The notes below the pieces were generated by a model. That model did not search any database. It had not been told where the DNA came from and saw only the letters and a list, made by a program, of their open reading frames with translations. A stretch of 64,000 bases of DNA from Paracoccus sp. N5. GTDB taxonomy: Bacteria; Pseudomonadota; Alphaproteobacteria; Rhodobacterales; Rhodobacteraceae. Positions within the stretch are counted from its first letter, which is position 1. Each line of letters begins with the position of its first letter. The translations under genes were made by a program, and so were the position numbers. Of the stretch, positions 16,579-24,563 are shown one piece after another. The stretch covers positions 347,693 through 411,692 of the forward strand of contig NZ_AQUO01000003.1 of assembly GCF_000371965.1 (NCBI RefSeq), given 5' to 3'.

Positions 16579-17230
16579 GAACAGTCGATTGCGCAAGAAG
16601 ATCCCGACCATCACCAGGCCCGACCCAGCCTACGCCGCCACCCTGCAACAGGGTGACCGCGAGGTTCCAGGGAAGGAAGATGAGGCACAGGTCACAGCAA
16701 CAAAGACAGGCACCCCAGCCGCTGACGTTGACGCTGATCGGCACGAGTCAGAGCGTGTGCCGGAAGGTACCGTGGCGCCGCACCAAGTCACCGCGGAAAG
16801 CACTGACCCGCATACCAGCCTGAGAGCTCCCGTATCGGCGCGCGCTTTGAGCCCGACCCGGAAGATCGACATCAGGGTCAACGCACTCGAACGACAGGAA
16901 GCAGCGCTGCAGACTTGTGGTGTTGAGCCAGCACATGTGGTGCGTGCCGCCCTGCGCCGTGCAGTCAAAGGCTGGCAACTGTCGCCGGTCTTCGCCCCAG
17001 TCGCGGAGGAGCGACGCACTCGAAACACGCAGTGGCAGGCCCGTACATCTCTGGCAGTAGATGCGGCCAGCCTGGGTGTCCTCCTACGGGACCACGACCC
17101 CCTCGAAGTCTTGAGTAAATGGGCTCTGATCCGCGGCCAGGTGGAACCGCTCATCTGGGGCGAGATCGATGCGATCCTTGACGAAATTGCCATTCGTGCT
17201 GCATCGCCGCATGAACCGAACGCGCCGTAA
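16568..17230 (+). CDS. virC2: VirC2-like ribbon-helix-helix DNA-binding protein
   Basis: The frame overlaps the end of virC1. No ATG is well placed; TTG at 16568 or TTG at 16589 are the likeliest starts, so the 5' end is uncertain (220 or 213 aa). The N-terminal half is low-complexity and charged. The C-terminal half has the VirC2 fold signature: KIDIRVNALERQEAAL (beta strand plus helix of a ribbon-helix-helix) followed by VEPAHVVRAALRRAVKGW. VirC2 works with VirC1 at oriT to raise transfer efficiency. The VirC1-VirC2 order is the same as in Ti plasmids, which strengthens both calls. Confidence 0.75.
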   Translation: MLRENSRLRKKIPTITRPDPAYAATLQQGDREVPGKEDEAQVTATKTGTPAADVDADRHESERVPEGTVAPHQVTAESTDPHTSLRAPVSARALSPTRKIDIRVNALERQEAALQTCGVEPAHVVRAALRRAVKGWQLSPVFAPVAEERRTRNTQWQARTSLAVDAASLGVLLRDHDPLEVLSKWALIRGQVEPLIWGEIDAILDEIAIRAASPHEPNAP

Positions 17231-17262
17231 GATACCTATCTGAAAAGACAACTTGCATTTCA

Positions 17263-17284
17263 CCGGTGGATTTTTGCCCACCGG
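17263..17284. repeat. Short inverted repeat after virC2, weak terminator candidate
   Basis: Arms CCGGTGG (17263-17269) and CCACCGG (17278-17284) enclose an 8-nt T-rich loop 33 bp after the virC2 stop. No run of T follows the second arm, so termination is possible but not shown. Confidence 0.35.
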
Positions 17285-17391
17285 CAGACGCTCGCCTTGC
17301 AGTTGCGGAAAGCGTGGCGCTAATGAGCGTCATAGGGAATTTCAGACCTCAGTGGTGACGAGTTACGAGGTCCATTTAGGAGGAACGCATT

Positions 17392-17631
17392 ATGAACACG
17401 AAGCCCCGCCTGACTGGCGAACCGATCATGCGCATCCTCTGCAAGACATCTGAAAATCTGGTCGGCTACCTTTACCAATGGAACAATGGCGACGTGCAGC
17501 CTGCCTGGTTCGACGGCGCCATGGCGGACGTTCGCTATGAACCATTCATTCAAGCGCCGGAACAAAACCCTGTCGATCCGAAGATACCCGGACAGCGTCA
17601 GCAAGATCTGACGCACCTTGAAAATGCTTAG
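17392..17631 (+). CDS. Small hypothetical protein upstream of fic
   Basis: A 79-aa protein with a strong AGGAGG site 8 bases before ATG 17392. The sequence contains a compact central part (RILCKTSENLVGYLYQWNNGDVQPAWF) and a polar, Pro/Gln-rich end, with no recognised motif. It could be the last gene of the transfer operon or the first of the defence island; the 161-bp gap before it and the fic promoter after it argue for its own transcript. It is too small for functional inference. Confidence 0.6.
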   Translation: MNTKPRLTGEPIMRILCKTSENLVGYLYQWNNGDVQPAWFDGAMADVRYEPFIQAPEQNPVDPKIPGQRQQDLTHLENA

Positions 17632-17685
17632 CTCAAGACCTCGCTTCGGTTTGTCGGTCATCCCGGCCTGCAGGTCCTTTGAGCG

Positions 17686-17702
17686 ATAGAGTTGACTTCT
17701 AT
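17686..17702. promoter_or_regulatory. Fic operator 1 (ATAGA-N7-TCTAT) over the -35 region
   Basis: ATAGA (17686-17690) and TCTAT (17698-17702) flank 7 bases that include TTGACT (17692-17697), a good -35 hexamer. Possible -10 sequences lie at 17716-17723 (TCTAGA/TAGATA). The same ATAGA-N7-TCTAT pattern recurs 44 bp downstream. Confidence 0.6.
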
Positions 17703-17724
17703 GCCTCAAAAGTGATCTAGATAT

Positions 17725-17751
17725 GAGTTATAGAAAGGATGTCTATAACTC
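17725..17751. promoter_or_regulatory. Fic operator 2: perfect 10-bp inverted repeat touching the start codon
   Basis: GAGTTATAGA (17725-17734) and TCTATAACTC (17742-17751) are perfect arms around the 7-nt AAGGATG. The ATG of fic begins at the next base. The AAGGA ribosome site sits in the loop, so the site could act on DNA as an operator, on RNA as a translational block, or both. Confidence 0.65.
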
Positions 17752-18882
17752 ATGGCTTGGAACTGGACGCTGCCTGATTGGCCGGATTTCCGGTATGACG
17801 CCTCCGCTCTGGAGCCGTTTGAGCAGACGTTTCTCCTGTCGTCCGGGGAAATCCTCGGCGCGGTCCATCATGTCAGCCAGCCGGAGCGCGAGCAACTCCG
17901 CATCGAACTGCTCAGCGAGGAAGCGATGCAGACGAGCGCCATCGAGGGTGAAATCCTCGATCGGCTCAGTGTCCAGTCTTCGCTGCGCCGCCATCTGGGC
18001 CTCGATCCGGACAGCTACCCTGCCAAACCGCGCGAACAGGGCGTCGCGGAAATGATGGTGGACGTCTATTCCAGCTTTGCAGAAAAGCTGAGCCACGAAA
18101 CGCTGTACCGTTGGCATCGGATGCTCCTGTCCCATGACCGCCGGTTGGAAACCATCGGGGCCTACCGACGCCACGCCGAGGCGATGCAAATCGTTTCCGG
18201 CCGCCTTGACCGGCCCACGATCCATTTCGAAGCGCCTCCCTCGGAGCGGGTCATGCCTGAGATGGAGCGATACGCGGATTGGTTCAACAAGACCGGGCCG
18301 GGGGGAGCAGAGCCGCTTCCAGCGCTGACGCGCGCAGGGCTAAGCCACCTCTATTTCGAGAGCATCCACCCATTCGAAGACGGCAACGGCCGCCTGGGTC
18401 GCGCCCTCGCTGAAAAGTCTCTGGCGCAGAACATTGGCCAGCCGACCCTCATCTCGCTCGCCTTCACCATCGAGAAGGAGCGCAAGGCTTACTACGACCA
18501 GCTCGAGCAGCATCAAAAAACGCTCGACGTGACCGATTGGCTCGTCTGGTTCGCAGAAGTTGTCTTGAAGGCCCAACAGGCAACACTCGACCGCGTCGGC
18601 TTCTTCATCAGCAAGGCACATTTCTACGATCGTCACAGGGACCAGTTGAACGAACGCCAGGCCAAGGCCATCGCTCGCATGTTCCGGGAAGGTCCCGGCG
18701 GGTTCAAAGGTGGCCTCAGCGCCGAGAACTATCTCAAGATCACCGGAACCTCGCGCGCAACCGCAACCCGCGATCTGCAGGACCTGGTCGAGAAAGGTGC
18801 GCTCAGCCGAACCGGTGAGCGACGCCATACGAGGTACTGGCTAATACTCTCAGAAACAACGACATCGAAGGTGTCAGCGTGA
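17752..18882 (+). CDS. fic: Fic-family AMPylase with N-terminal inhibitory helix and C-terminal winged HTH
   Basis: A 376-aa protein. The active-site motif HPFEDGNGR is intact (206-214), so it should transfer AMP (or another NMP) to target proteins. An N-terminal TSAIEG (61-66) fits the inhibitory [S/T]xxxE[G/N] motif whose Glu blocks ATP binding, giving a self-restrained class II Fic. The C-terminal ~60 residues form a winged helix-turn-helix (SAENYLKITGTSRATATRDLQDLVEKGAL), typical of this DUF4172-containing subgroup. Two matching operators precede the gene, which suggests autoregulation by that domain. No separate antitoxin gene is adjacent. It stands at the left edge of the restriction island. 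Confidence 0.93.
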   Translation: MAWNWTLPDWPDFRYDASALEPFEQTFLLSSGEILGAVHHVSQPEREQLRIELLSEEAMQTSAIEGEILDRLSVQSSLRRHLGLDPDSYPAKPREQGVAEMMVDVYSSFAEKLSHETLYRWHRMLLSHDRRLETIGAYRRHAEAMQIVSGRLDRPTIHFEAPPSERVMPEMERYADWFNKTGPGGAEPLPALTRAGLSHLYFESIHPFEDGNGRLGRALAEKSLAQNIGQPTLISLAFTIEKERKAYYDQLEQHQKTLDVTDWLVWFAEVVLKAQQATLDRVGFFISKAHFYDRHRDQLNERQAKAIARMFREGPGGFKGGLSAENYLKITGTSRATATRDLQDLVEKGALSRTGERRHTRYWLILSETTTSKVSA

Positions 18883-19048
18883 CCCGAAAGAACACAGATC
18901 GATCGGAACAAGGAACTGGATCCGAAGTCCCCTAAAAAATCCGCTTTCCAACTTTGGATCAGGTTGAAAAGGGGCTGCCCAAACGAATGTGATTGAATTC
19001 TTTAATGGAAGAATGGAAGGTAAGTCATTATCCGCGAGGAGATGCCCG

Positions 19049-19228
19049 ATGGGTGATGATGCCGCGAAACTTTCGAACCTCAATTTGAAGATCACCGAGG
19101 ATGAGCGGTGGGCTTTCAAGGAACTCTGTGTCCGGCACCGGATGAGTCAGGTCGACGGCTTCCGTTTGGCAGCACGATTATTGGAACAGCACCTTGAGAC
19201 GAAAACGAATAGCAGTGAAGGCGCATAG
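19049..19228 (+). CDS. 59-aa ribbon-helix-helix-like protein at the head of the hsd operon
   Basis: GAGGAG lies 7 bases upstream of ATG 19049, which is preferred over the in-frame ATG at 18989. The product has a beta-strand segment LNLKITEDER followed by two helices (WAFKELCVRHRM, VDGFRLAARLLEQHLE), the layout of ribbon-helix-helix repressors. Its TAG stop is immediately followed by the ATG of hsdM with no spacer. A role as regulator of the restriction operon, giving methylation time to establish after transfer, is an attractive inference by analogy with controller proteins. I know of no named family for it. Confidence 0.7.
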   Translation: MGDDAAKLSNLNLKITEDERWAFKELCVRHRMSQVDGFRLAARLLEQHLETKTNSSEGA

Positions 19229-21247
19229 ATGAGTACCCAGACGACGAACACCTCCCTCGCCGATTTCATCTGGAAGAACGCGGACGACCTTTGGGGAAAC
19301 TTCAAGCACGTCGATTTCGGCAAGGTAATTCTGCCTTTCACCCTTCTGCGCCGCCTGGAATGCGTGCTGGAACCGACCCGGGATCAAGTGCGCGAAACCG
19401 TCAAGACGATGAAGGACAGCCCGATTGATCTGGGCGTGATCCTGCGGACCCAGACCGGCTACCCGTTCTACAACACCTCGAATTACGACCTGCGCAGCCT
19501 CGGCGCGACCCGGACCCGCCAGAACCTCGAGGATTACATCGCCTCCTTCTCCGACAACGCCCGGGTCATCTTCGAACAGTTCGATTTCGCGAACACGCTG
19601 GCCCGGATGGACAAGGCCGGGGTGCTCTACAAGATCTGTCAGAACTTCGCCGCGATCGACCTTCACCCGGACGCGGTTCCGGAGCGGGTGATGTCGAACG
19701 TCTACGAGCACCTGATCCGGCGCTTCGGCGCCGAGGTGAACGAAGCGGCCGAAGACTTCATGACCCCGCGCGACGTGGTCCATCTGGCAATCGAGCTGCT
19801 GCTCGACCCGGACGACCAGATGTTCATCGACAACCCGGGCTTGATCCGGACCCTCTACGACCCGACCTGCGGGACCGGCGGCTTCCTGTCTGACGGGATG
19901 GAGCACGTGAACGCCCTGCGCGACCGCTACTCCATCGCTCCGGTCATCGTGCCCTACGGTCAGGAGCTCGAACCGGAGACCCACGCAGTCTGCCTCGCCT
20001 CAATGCTGCTCAAGACCGTCGAGTCCGATCCGGGCCGCGACCTGTCGAAGAACATCAAGCTCGGCAGCACCTTGTCCGCCGACAAGCTCGCGAACGAACG
20101 GTTCCATTACTGCGTCTCGAATCCGCCCTTCGGCAAGAAGTGGGAGATGGACCAGGCCGCCGTGGTCCGGGAGCATCAGGAGAAGGGCTTCGAGGGGCGC
20201 TTCGGCCCTAAGCTGCCGCGCGTCAGCGACGGGTCGATGCTGTTCCTGCTCCACCTTCTCAGCAAGCTGGAGACACCGGAACGCGGCGGCGGGCGGGCGG
20301 CGATCGTCCTGTCCGGCTCGCCCCTGTTCAACGGGAACGCGGGGCAAGGGGAATCCGAGATCCGACGTTACCTGCTGGAAGAGGACGTGGTCGAGGCGAT
20401 CATCGCGCTTCCGACCGAGATCTTCTTCCGGACCGGGATCGGCACCTACATCTGGCTCCTGTCCAACAAGAAGCCGGCCGCCCGGAAGGGCAAGGTCCAG
20501 CTGATCGACGCGACCGCGCTGTTCGAGCCGATGCGCAAGAGCGAGGGGAACAAGCGCCGCCGGGTCGGGGACGACCAGATCCGGCAGATCGTCCAGATGT
20601 ATGCGGACTTCGCCGAGACGAAGGAGAGCCGCCTGTTCGACAGCCAGGACTTCGGCTACCGGCGCGTGAAGGTCCTGCGCCCGCTGCGCAAGAAGATCGT
20701 GATCTCCCCCGAAGGGCTGGCGGCGCTCGCGGATGAAACCGCATGGGGCAAGCTCGCGCCCGAAGCACAGACCGCCTGGACCGCGCTGTTTCAGGCGGAC
20801 ATGGGCGAGGCGCATGGCTGGCACCGGTTCGAGGCCTGGGTCAAGAACGCGGCAAAGCGCGATGCGGGTCTGGGCAAGGTCAACGCCGCCCTGATCAAGG
20901 CGTTTCAGAAGGCGTTCGGCGTGCGCGACCCGGACCTCGATCCGGTTCTGGACAAGAAGGGTGAGGTCATCCCCGACGACGACCTCACGGATTTCGAGAA
21001 CATCCCCCTCGGGACCGACATCCGGGACTACATGGCGCAGGAGGTGCTGCCCCATGCGCACGACGCCTATGTCGATGAGACGTTCCGCGACGACTACGAC
21101 GGTCAGGTGGGCGTCGTGGGGTATGAGATCAACTTCAACCGCTACTTCTATGAATACCAGCCGCCCCGCGATCTGGAGGAGATCGACGCCGAGCTGAAGG
21201 CCGTCGAGGCGGACATCGCGGCGGTGCTGGCAGAGGTCACGGAATGA
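19229..21247 (+). CDS. hsdM: Type I restriction-modification DNA methyltransferase subunit
   Basis: A 672-aa protein. The N-terminal helical domain (HsdM_N, about 8-140) is followed by the N6-adenine methyltransferase domain with the AdoMet loop DPTCGTGGF (211-219) and catalytic NPPFG (298-302). It is longer than the classical EcoKI subunit (~530 aa), with an extra C-terminal region (~500-672) rich in charged residues, as in the class I-D/long M subunits. It forms M2S with hsdS to methylate the recognition site. Its stop overlaps hsdS by ATGA. Confidence 0.96.
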   Translation: MSTQTTNTSLADFIWKNADDLWGNFKHVDFGKVILPFTLLRRLECVLEPTRDQVRETVKTMKDSPIDLGVILRTQTGYPFYNTSNYDLRSLGATRTRQNLEDYIASFSDNARVIFEQFDFANTLARMDKAGVLYKICQNFAAIDLHPDAVPERVMSNVYEHLIRRFGAEVNEAAEDFMTPRDVVHLAIELLLDPDDQMFIDNPGLIRTLYDPTCGTGGFLSDGMEHVNALRDRYSIAPVIVPYGQELEPETHAVCLASMLLKTVESDPGRDLSKNIKLGSTLSADKLANERFHYCVSNPPFGKKWEMDQAAVVREHQEKGFEGRFGPKLPRVSDGSMLFLLHLLSKLETPERGGGRAAIVLSGSPLFNGNAGQGESEIRRYLLEEDVVEAIIALPTEIFFRTGIGTYIWLLSNKKPAARKGKVQLIDATALFEPMRKSEGNKRRRVGDDQIRQIVQMYADFAETKESRLFDSQDFGYRRVKVLRPLRKKIVISPEGLAALADETAWGKLAPEAQTAWTALFQADMGEAHGWHRFEAWVKNAAKRDAGLGKVNAALIKAFQKAFGVRDPDLDPVLDKKGEVIPDDDLTDFENIPLGTDIRDYMAQEVLPHAHDAYVDETFRDDYDGQVGVVGYEINFNRYFYEYQPPRDLEEIDAELKAVEADIAAVLAEVTE

Positions 21248-22512
21248 CGGGTCGCACCTACCCTGAGTATCAGCGTGCGCCCGAAGCCTGGATGGGTGAA
21301 GTTCCCGCCCATTGGGGCTTGGAACGCATGAAATATGGCCTGACTGAGAAGACGACGAAGAGGGGACCGGATTTACCTCCGGGCGCCATCAGTTACGGCA
21401 AGGTCGTCACAAAGGACGCCGAAAAGATCGCGCCCGAAACCCGAGCCACCTACCAGGAAGTCTTGGCAGGCGAATATCTGATCAACCCGATCAATCTGAA
21501 CTACGACTTGGTCAGTCTGCGGACCGCATTGTCCGAAATGGATGTGTGCGTCAGCCCTGCATACATCGTTCTGAGGGCCGTCCCAGAAAAGGTTCATCCC
21601 GTTTTTGGGAACTATGTGCTTCATGTCTTCGATGTGTGCCATATGAAGACCCTTGGCGCAGGGGTTCGACAGACGATCACCTTCAAGGACATCGGGCAGT
21701 GCGTTTGGCCGCTCCCGCCGATGGAAGAACAGACCGCCATCGCCCGCTTCCTCGACCGCGAAACCGGCCGGATTGACGGCCTGATCGAGAAGAAGACCCG
21801 GTTCATCGCGTTGCTGAAGGAAAAAATCCTCACCTTTTCGGACGCGTGCGTTACCGGGCGCGACGACAGCCAGCGCACCGTCAAGGACGTCGATATTCCT
21901 TGGGCACCTCGGATCCCGAAACACTGGACCGTGCGCAAGGGGAAGCATCTTTTCGAAGAGATGGCGCGCCCGGTGGGTCCGGACGATGAAATCATCACCG
22001 CGTTCCGCGATGGGCAGGTCTGCCTCAGGAGCAAGCGGCGAACAGAAGGCTACACCTTCGCCGAGAAGGAAGTCGGATATCAAAGGATCCTGAAGGGCGA
22101 CTTGGTCATTCATACAATGGATGCCTTCGCTGGAGCGATTGGGGTTTCGGAGGACGATGGAAAAGCGACCGGCGAGTACGCGGTGTGTAGACCTCGCTCC
22201 GATGAGGCCGTCCCCGAATACTACGCCTATCTGCTCAGGTGCATGGCTCGGCGAAACTACATCTATGTTCTGTGCCCTTCTGTACGTGAAAGAGCGCCGA
22301 GGTTCCGGTTCGTGCGGTTCGCGCCCGTGAAACTTCCCGTGCCCCCGCGCGAGGAGCAGCTTGAAATCGTCGGTCAGATCGAACGCGCCACGGCGCGACT
22401 GAAGAACCTGATCGCCAAAACCGAGCGCAGCATCGACCTCCTCCGCGAGAAGCGCGCGGCGCTGATCACCGCCGCTGTGACCGGCAAGATTGACGTGAGG
22501 GCGGCGGCATGA
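21244..22512 (+). CDS. hsdS: Type I restriction-modification specificity subunit
   Basis: A 422-aa protein starting in an ATGA overlap with hsdM. It has the two-target-recognition-domain layout. TRD1 (about 1-165) ends in WPLPPMEEQTAIARFLDRET and is followed by the central conserved helix (IDGLIEKKTRFIALLKEKI). TRD2 (about 215-365) ends in LPVPPREEQLEIVGQIERAT and is followed by the C-terminal helix (LIAKTERSIDLLREKRAALI). The two PP.EEQ repeats are typical half-subunit landmarks. The target sequence cannot be read from the protein alone. Confidence 0.95.
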   Translation: MTGRTYPEYQRAPEAWMGEVPAHWGLERMKYGLTEKTTKRGPDLPPGAISYGKVVTKDAEKIAPETRATYQEVLAGEYLINPINLNYDLVSLRTALSEMDVCVSPAYIVLRAVPEKVHPVFGNYVLHVFDVCHMKTLGAGVRQTITFKDIGQCVWPLPPMEEQTAIARFLDRETGRIDGLIEKKTRFIALLKEKILTFSDACVTGRDDSQRTVKDVDIPWAPRIPKHWTVRKGKHLFEEMARPVGPDDEIITAFRDGQVCLRSKRRTEGYTFAEKEVGYQRILKGDLVIHTMDAFAGAIGVSEDDGKATGEYAVCRPRSDEAVPEYYAYLLRCMARRNYIYVLCPSVRERAPRFRFVRFAPVKLPVPPREEQLEIVGQIERATARLKNLIAKTERSIDLLREKRAALITAAVTGKIDVRAAA

Positions 22513-22578
22513 CTTTTGGCGCGGACCGGTCGGTTTCTTATTGCTTTGGTAGGATTCCTGCCCTATCTAATGTCTCAA

Positions 22579-22645
22579 CAAGACCCGCCACGCCTCGGAC
22601 GGAACCTCGGTTTCGCACTGCGCACCCCGGCGGGTTACTTGTTTT
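22579..22645 (+). ncRNA. Possible structured RNA with terminator-like end upstream of the AbiF-like gene
   Basis: In the 166-bp gap between hsdS and the Abi_2 gene, CAAG-ACCCGCC (22579-22589) can pair with GGCGGGT-TA-CTTG (22629-22641). This gives an 11-bp stem with a 2-nt bulge, directly followed by TTTT (22642-22645). The enclosed 39 nt are GC-rich. This could be an intrinsic terminator-like end of a short RNA or of the hsdMS transcript. Some Abi_2/AbiF-type HEPN proteins are reported to work with a neighbouring non-coding RNA, which makes the position suggestive. There is no transcript evidence here. Confidence 0.4.
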
Positions 22646-22660
22646 AAGGGTATCGCTTTC

Positions 22661-22678
22661 GCGGCACGGAGGTGCCGC
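22661..22678 (+). promoter_or_regulatory. Hairpin presenting the ribosome site of the AbiF-like gene in its tetraloop
   Basis: GCGGCAC (22661-22667), loop GGAG (22668-22671), GTGCCGC (22672-22678), then ATG at 22679. The only purine-rich ribosome site is the 4-nt loop of a perfect 7-bp GC-rich stem abutting the start codon. Translation should be weak unless the stem is opened. Confidence 0.6.
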
Positions 22679-23581
22679 ATGAAGTTCGAAAAACCCGCCG
22701 TTTCCGTCCCGGATCAGGTCGAACTGCTAAAGCGCCGCGGCATGATTGTCGGGGACGAAACCCAGGCACAGCACTACCTGAACTTCATCTCCTACTACCG
22801 GCTGCGGGCCTACTGGCTGCCCTTCGAGGTGCCCGCCGCGAACAACGGCGACCACGCCTTCCGTGACGGGACAACCTTCGAGGATGTGCTGACGCTCTAC
22901 ATCTTCGACCGTGAACTGCGGCTGCTGGTCCTCGACGCGATCGAGCGGGTCGAAGTGGCCCTGCGCGCGCAATGGGCGCATCACATGGCCATGACCTATG
23001 GCCCCCATGGCTATCTCGAACAGGGCCACTATGCCCATATCGGGCGTCATGCGGATGCGGTTGCAGAGCTCAAGAAAGAGTTTTCCCGCTCGCGCGACAC
23101 CTTTGCGACCCACTATCGCGACAAATACACCTCGCCCAAGCTGCCGCCGGTCTGGATGGCGGCGGAGGTCATGTCCTTCGGGTTGCTTTCGAAATTCTAC
23201 AGCGACCTGAAACTGCGCGGCGATAGAAACGCCATCGCGACCCCCTTCGCGCTGGATGAAAAGGTGGTCACGTCTTTCGCCCATCATATCAGCCATGTCC
23301 GCAACATCTGCGCCCACCATGGCAGGCTTTGGAACAAGCGCTTCACGGTGAAGATGACGGTTCCGAAATACCCCGCCAAGCTGCCTGTCGCCATGCGGGA
23401 TGCCGATCCGCGCTATCTGCACAATACGCTGGTGATGCTCGATTACCTTTTGGCGCTGATCGCACCAGACAATGAATGGAAACAGCGCCTTGTTGCGCTG
23501 ATCGACGGCTGCCCGTTGGCCGATCCTGCCAGCATGGGCTTTCCGGCGGATTGGCGCGCCAGAGCGGTGTGGAAGGTATGA
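22679..23581 (+). CDS. Abi_2 (AbiD/AbiF-like) abortive-infection protein with two HEPN RxxxxH motifs
   Basis: A 300-aa protein starting at ATG 22679. The N-terminus (QVELLKRRGMIV, YLNFISYYRLRAYWLPFE) is the Abi_2 family signature. Two RxxxxH motifs are visible: RAQWAH (96-101) and RNICAH (208-213, within HVRNICAHHGRLWN). In HEPN ribonucleases this motif forms the active site, so the chain may act alone as an RNase. Family members are phage-defence or toxin proteins that cleave RNA and halt growth on infection. It is embedded between hsdS and hsdR in the same direction, so it travels as part of one defence module. The cellular target is unknown. Confidence 0.85.
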   Translation: MKFEKPAVSVPDQVELLKRRGMIVGDETQAQHYLNFISYYRLRAYWLPFEVPAANNGDHAFRDGTTFEDVLTLYIFDRELRLLVLDAIERVEVALRAQWAHHMAMTYGPHGYLEQGHYAHIGRHADAVAELKKEFSRSRDTFATHYRDKYTSPKLPPVWMAAEVMSFGLLSKFYSDLKLRGDRNAIATPFALDEKVVTSFAHHISHVRNICAHHGRLWNKRFTVKMTVPKYPAKLPVAMRDADPRYLHNTLVMLDYLLALIAPDNEWKQRLVALIDGCPLADPASMGFPADWRARAVWKV

Positions 23582-23636
23582 GGATGCCGGTTTCTGCCCA
23601 AACGAAGCTGGCAAGACTTGTGAAAGAGGTGCCCGT

Positions 23637-24563
23637 ATGACCACAGGCGAACCCTTCGGGCGGACCATCCAGCTTTTCCTGGTCGACGGGAAACCCACGG
23701 GCCTGCGCAAGGCGACGATCCACGGATGGACCGGCCTGTTGTTTGTCAGCGGCGCCTCGGCCTTCGGCGATCTGACTGCCCGGTCCGAAGTGGACCGGAC
23801 CGGGGTCTATATCCTGTCCGGCCCGGACCCGGACAAGCCCGGTGTGACCCGTGTCTATATCGGGTCGGGGAACTCCGTGGCAGAGCGGATCGAACAGAGC
23901 GCGAAGAAGCGCGACTTCTGGGAAACCGCGATCACCGTCACCACAAGCGACGATGATCTGTCGAAGGGGCACGCCGAATATCTCGAAGCGCGGCTGATCC
24001 GTGTTGCCGCGCAAGCAGGCCGGGTGACACTCGACAACGGCACTCAGCCCGACACCGACCGCCGCCGCCTGCCCGAGGCCGATGTCGCGAACATGGAGCA
24101 GTTCCTGTCAAACCTTCGGATCATTTTACCGGTCATCGGGCTCGATATGCTCAAGCCCCAGCCCCGGGCCGTAACCCAGGTTGCGAAACCCGCAGAAGAC
24201 CGAACCGCCGAAGAGGTCCATTTCGAGATCCGCCACAAGAGCGGCGTTCAGGCGACCGCCGTCGAAGAAGACGGGGAGTTCGTAGTGCTGGAAGGCTCCG
24301 AGGCACTGATCGGGACCGGGTATGTTCAACAGAGCTATGGCGGCTTGAAGGAGAAGATGATCGCCGAGGGCGTTCTGATCCCCCATGCAGAAGACAGGAT
24401 GCGCTTCGCGAAGCCCTGGCCGTTCAGCAGCCCCTCGGCCGCCGCGGCTGTCGTGCTGGACCGGAACAGCAACGGGCGGCTGGAATGGAAGGTCCGGGGA
24501 TCGAAGCTGAATTATCACGAGTGGCAGCAGGCGCAGGCCGGCGGATCAGAGGTAACGGAATGA
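23637..24563 (+). CDS. GIY-YIG/DUF4357 domain protein inside the type I R-M operon
   Basis: A 308-aa protein. Residues ~53-110 carry a GIY-YIG nuclease fold: GVYILSG ... RVYIGSG, a conserved Arg in AERIEQSAKKRDFW and a Glu in AEYLEARLI. The C-terminal ~60 residues (GTGYVQQSYGGLKEKMIAEGVL) are a DUF4357 domain, found with restriction proteins. It lies between the Abi gene and hsdR, and its stop overlaps the hsdR start (ATGA), so it is co-translated with the restriction subunit. It may be an accessory nuclease or act on foreign DNA; family members of this arrangement occur in type I loci without a defined role. Confidence 0.85.
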   Translation: MTTGEPFGRTIQLFLVDGKPTGLRKATIHGWTGLLFVSGASAFGDLTARSEVDRTGVYILSGPDPDKPGVTRVYIGSGNSVAERIEQSAKKRDFWETAITVTTSDDDLSKGHAEYLEARLIRVAAQAGRVTLDNGTQPDTDRRRLPEADVANMEQFLSNLRIILPVIGLDMLKPQPRAVTQVAKPAEDRTAEEVHFEIRHKSGVQATAVEEDGEFVVLEGSEALIGTGYVQQSYGGLKEKMIAEGVLIPHAEDRMRFAKPWPFSSPSAAAAVVLDRNSNGRLEWKVRGSKLNYHEWQQAQAGGSEVTE

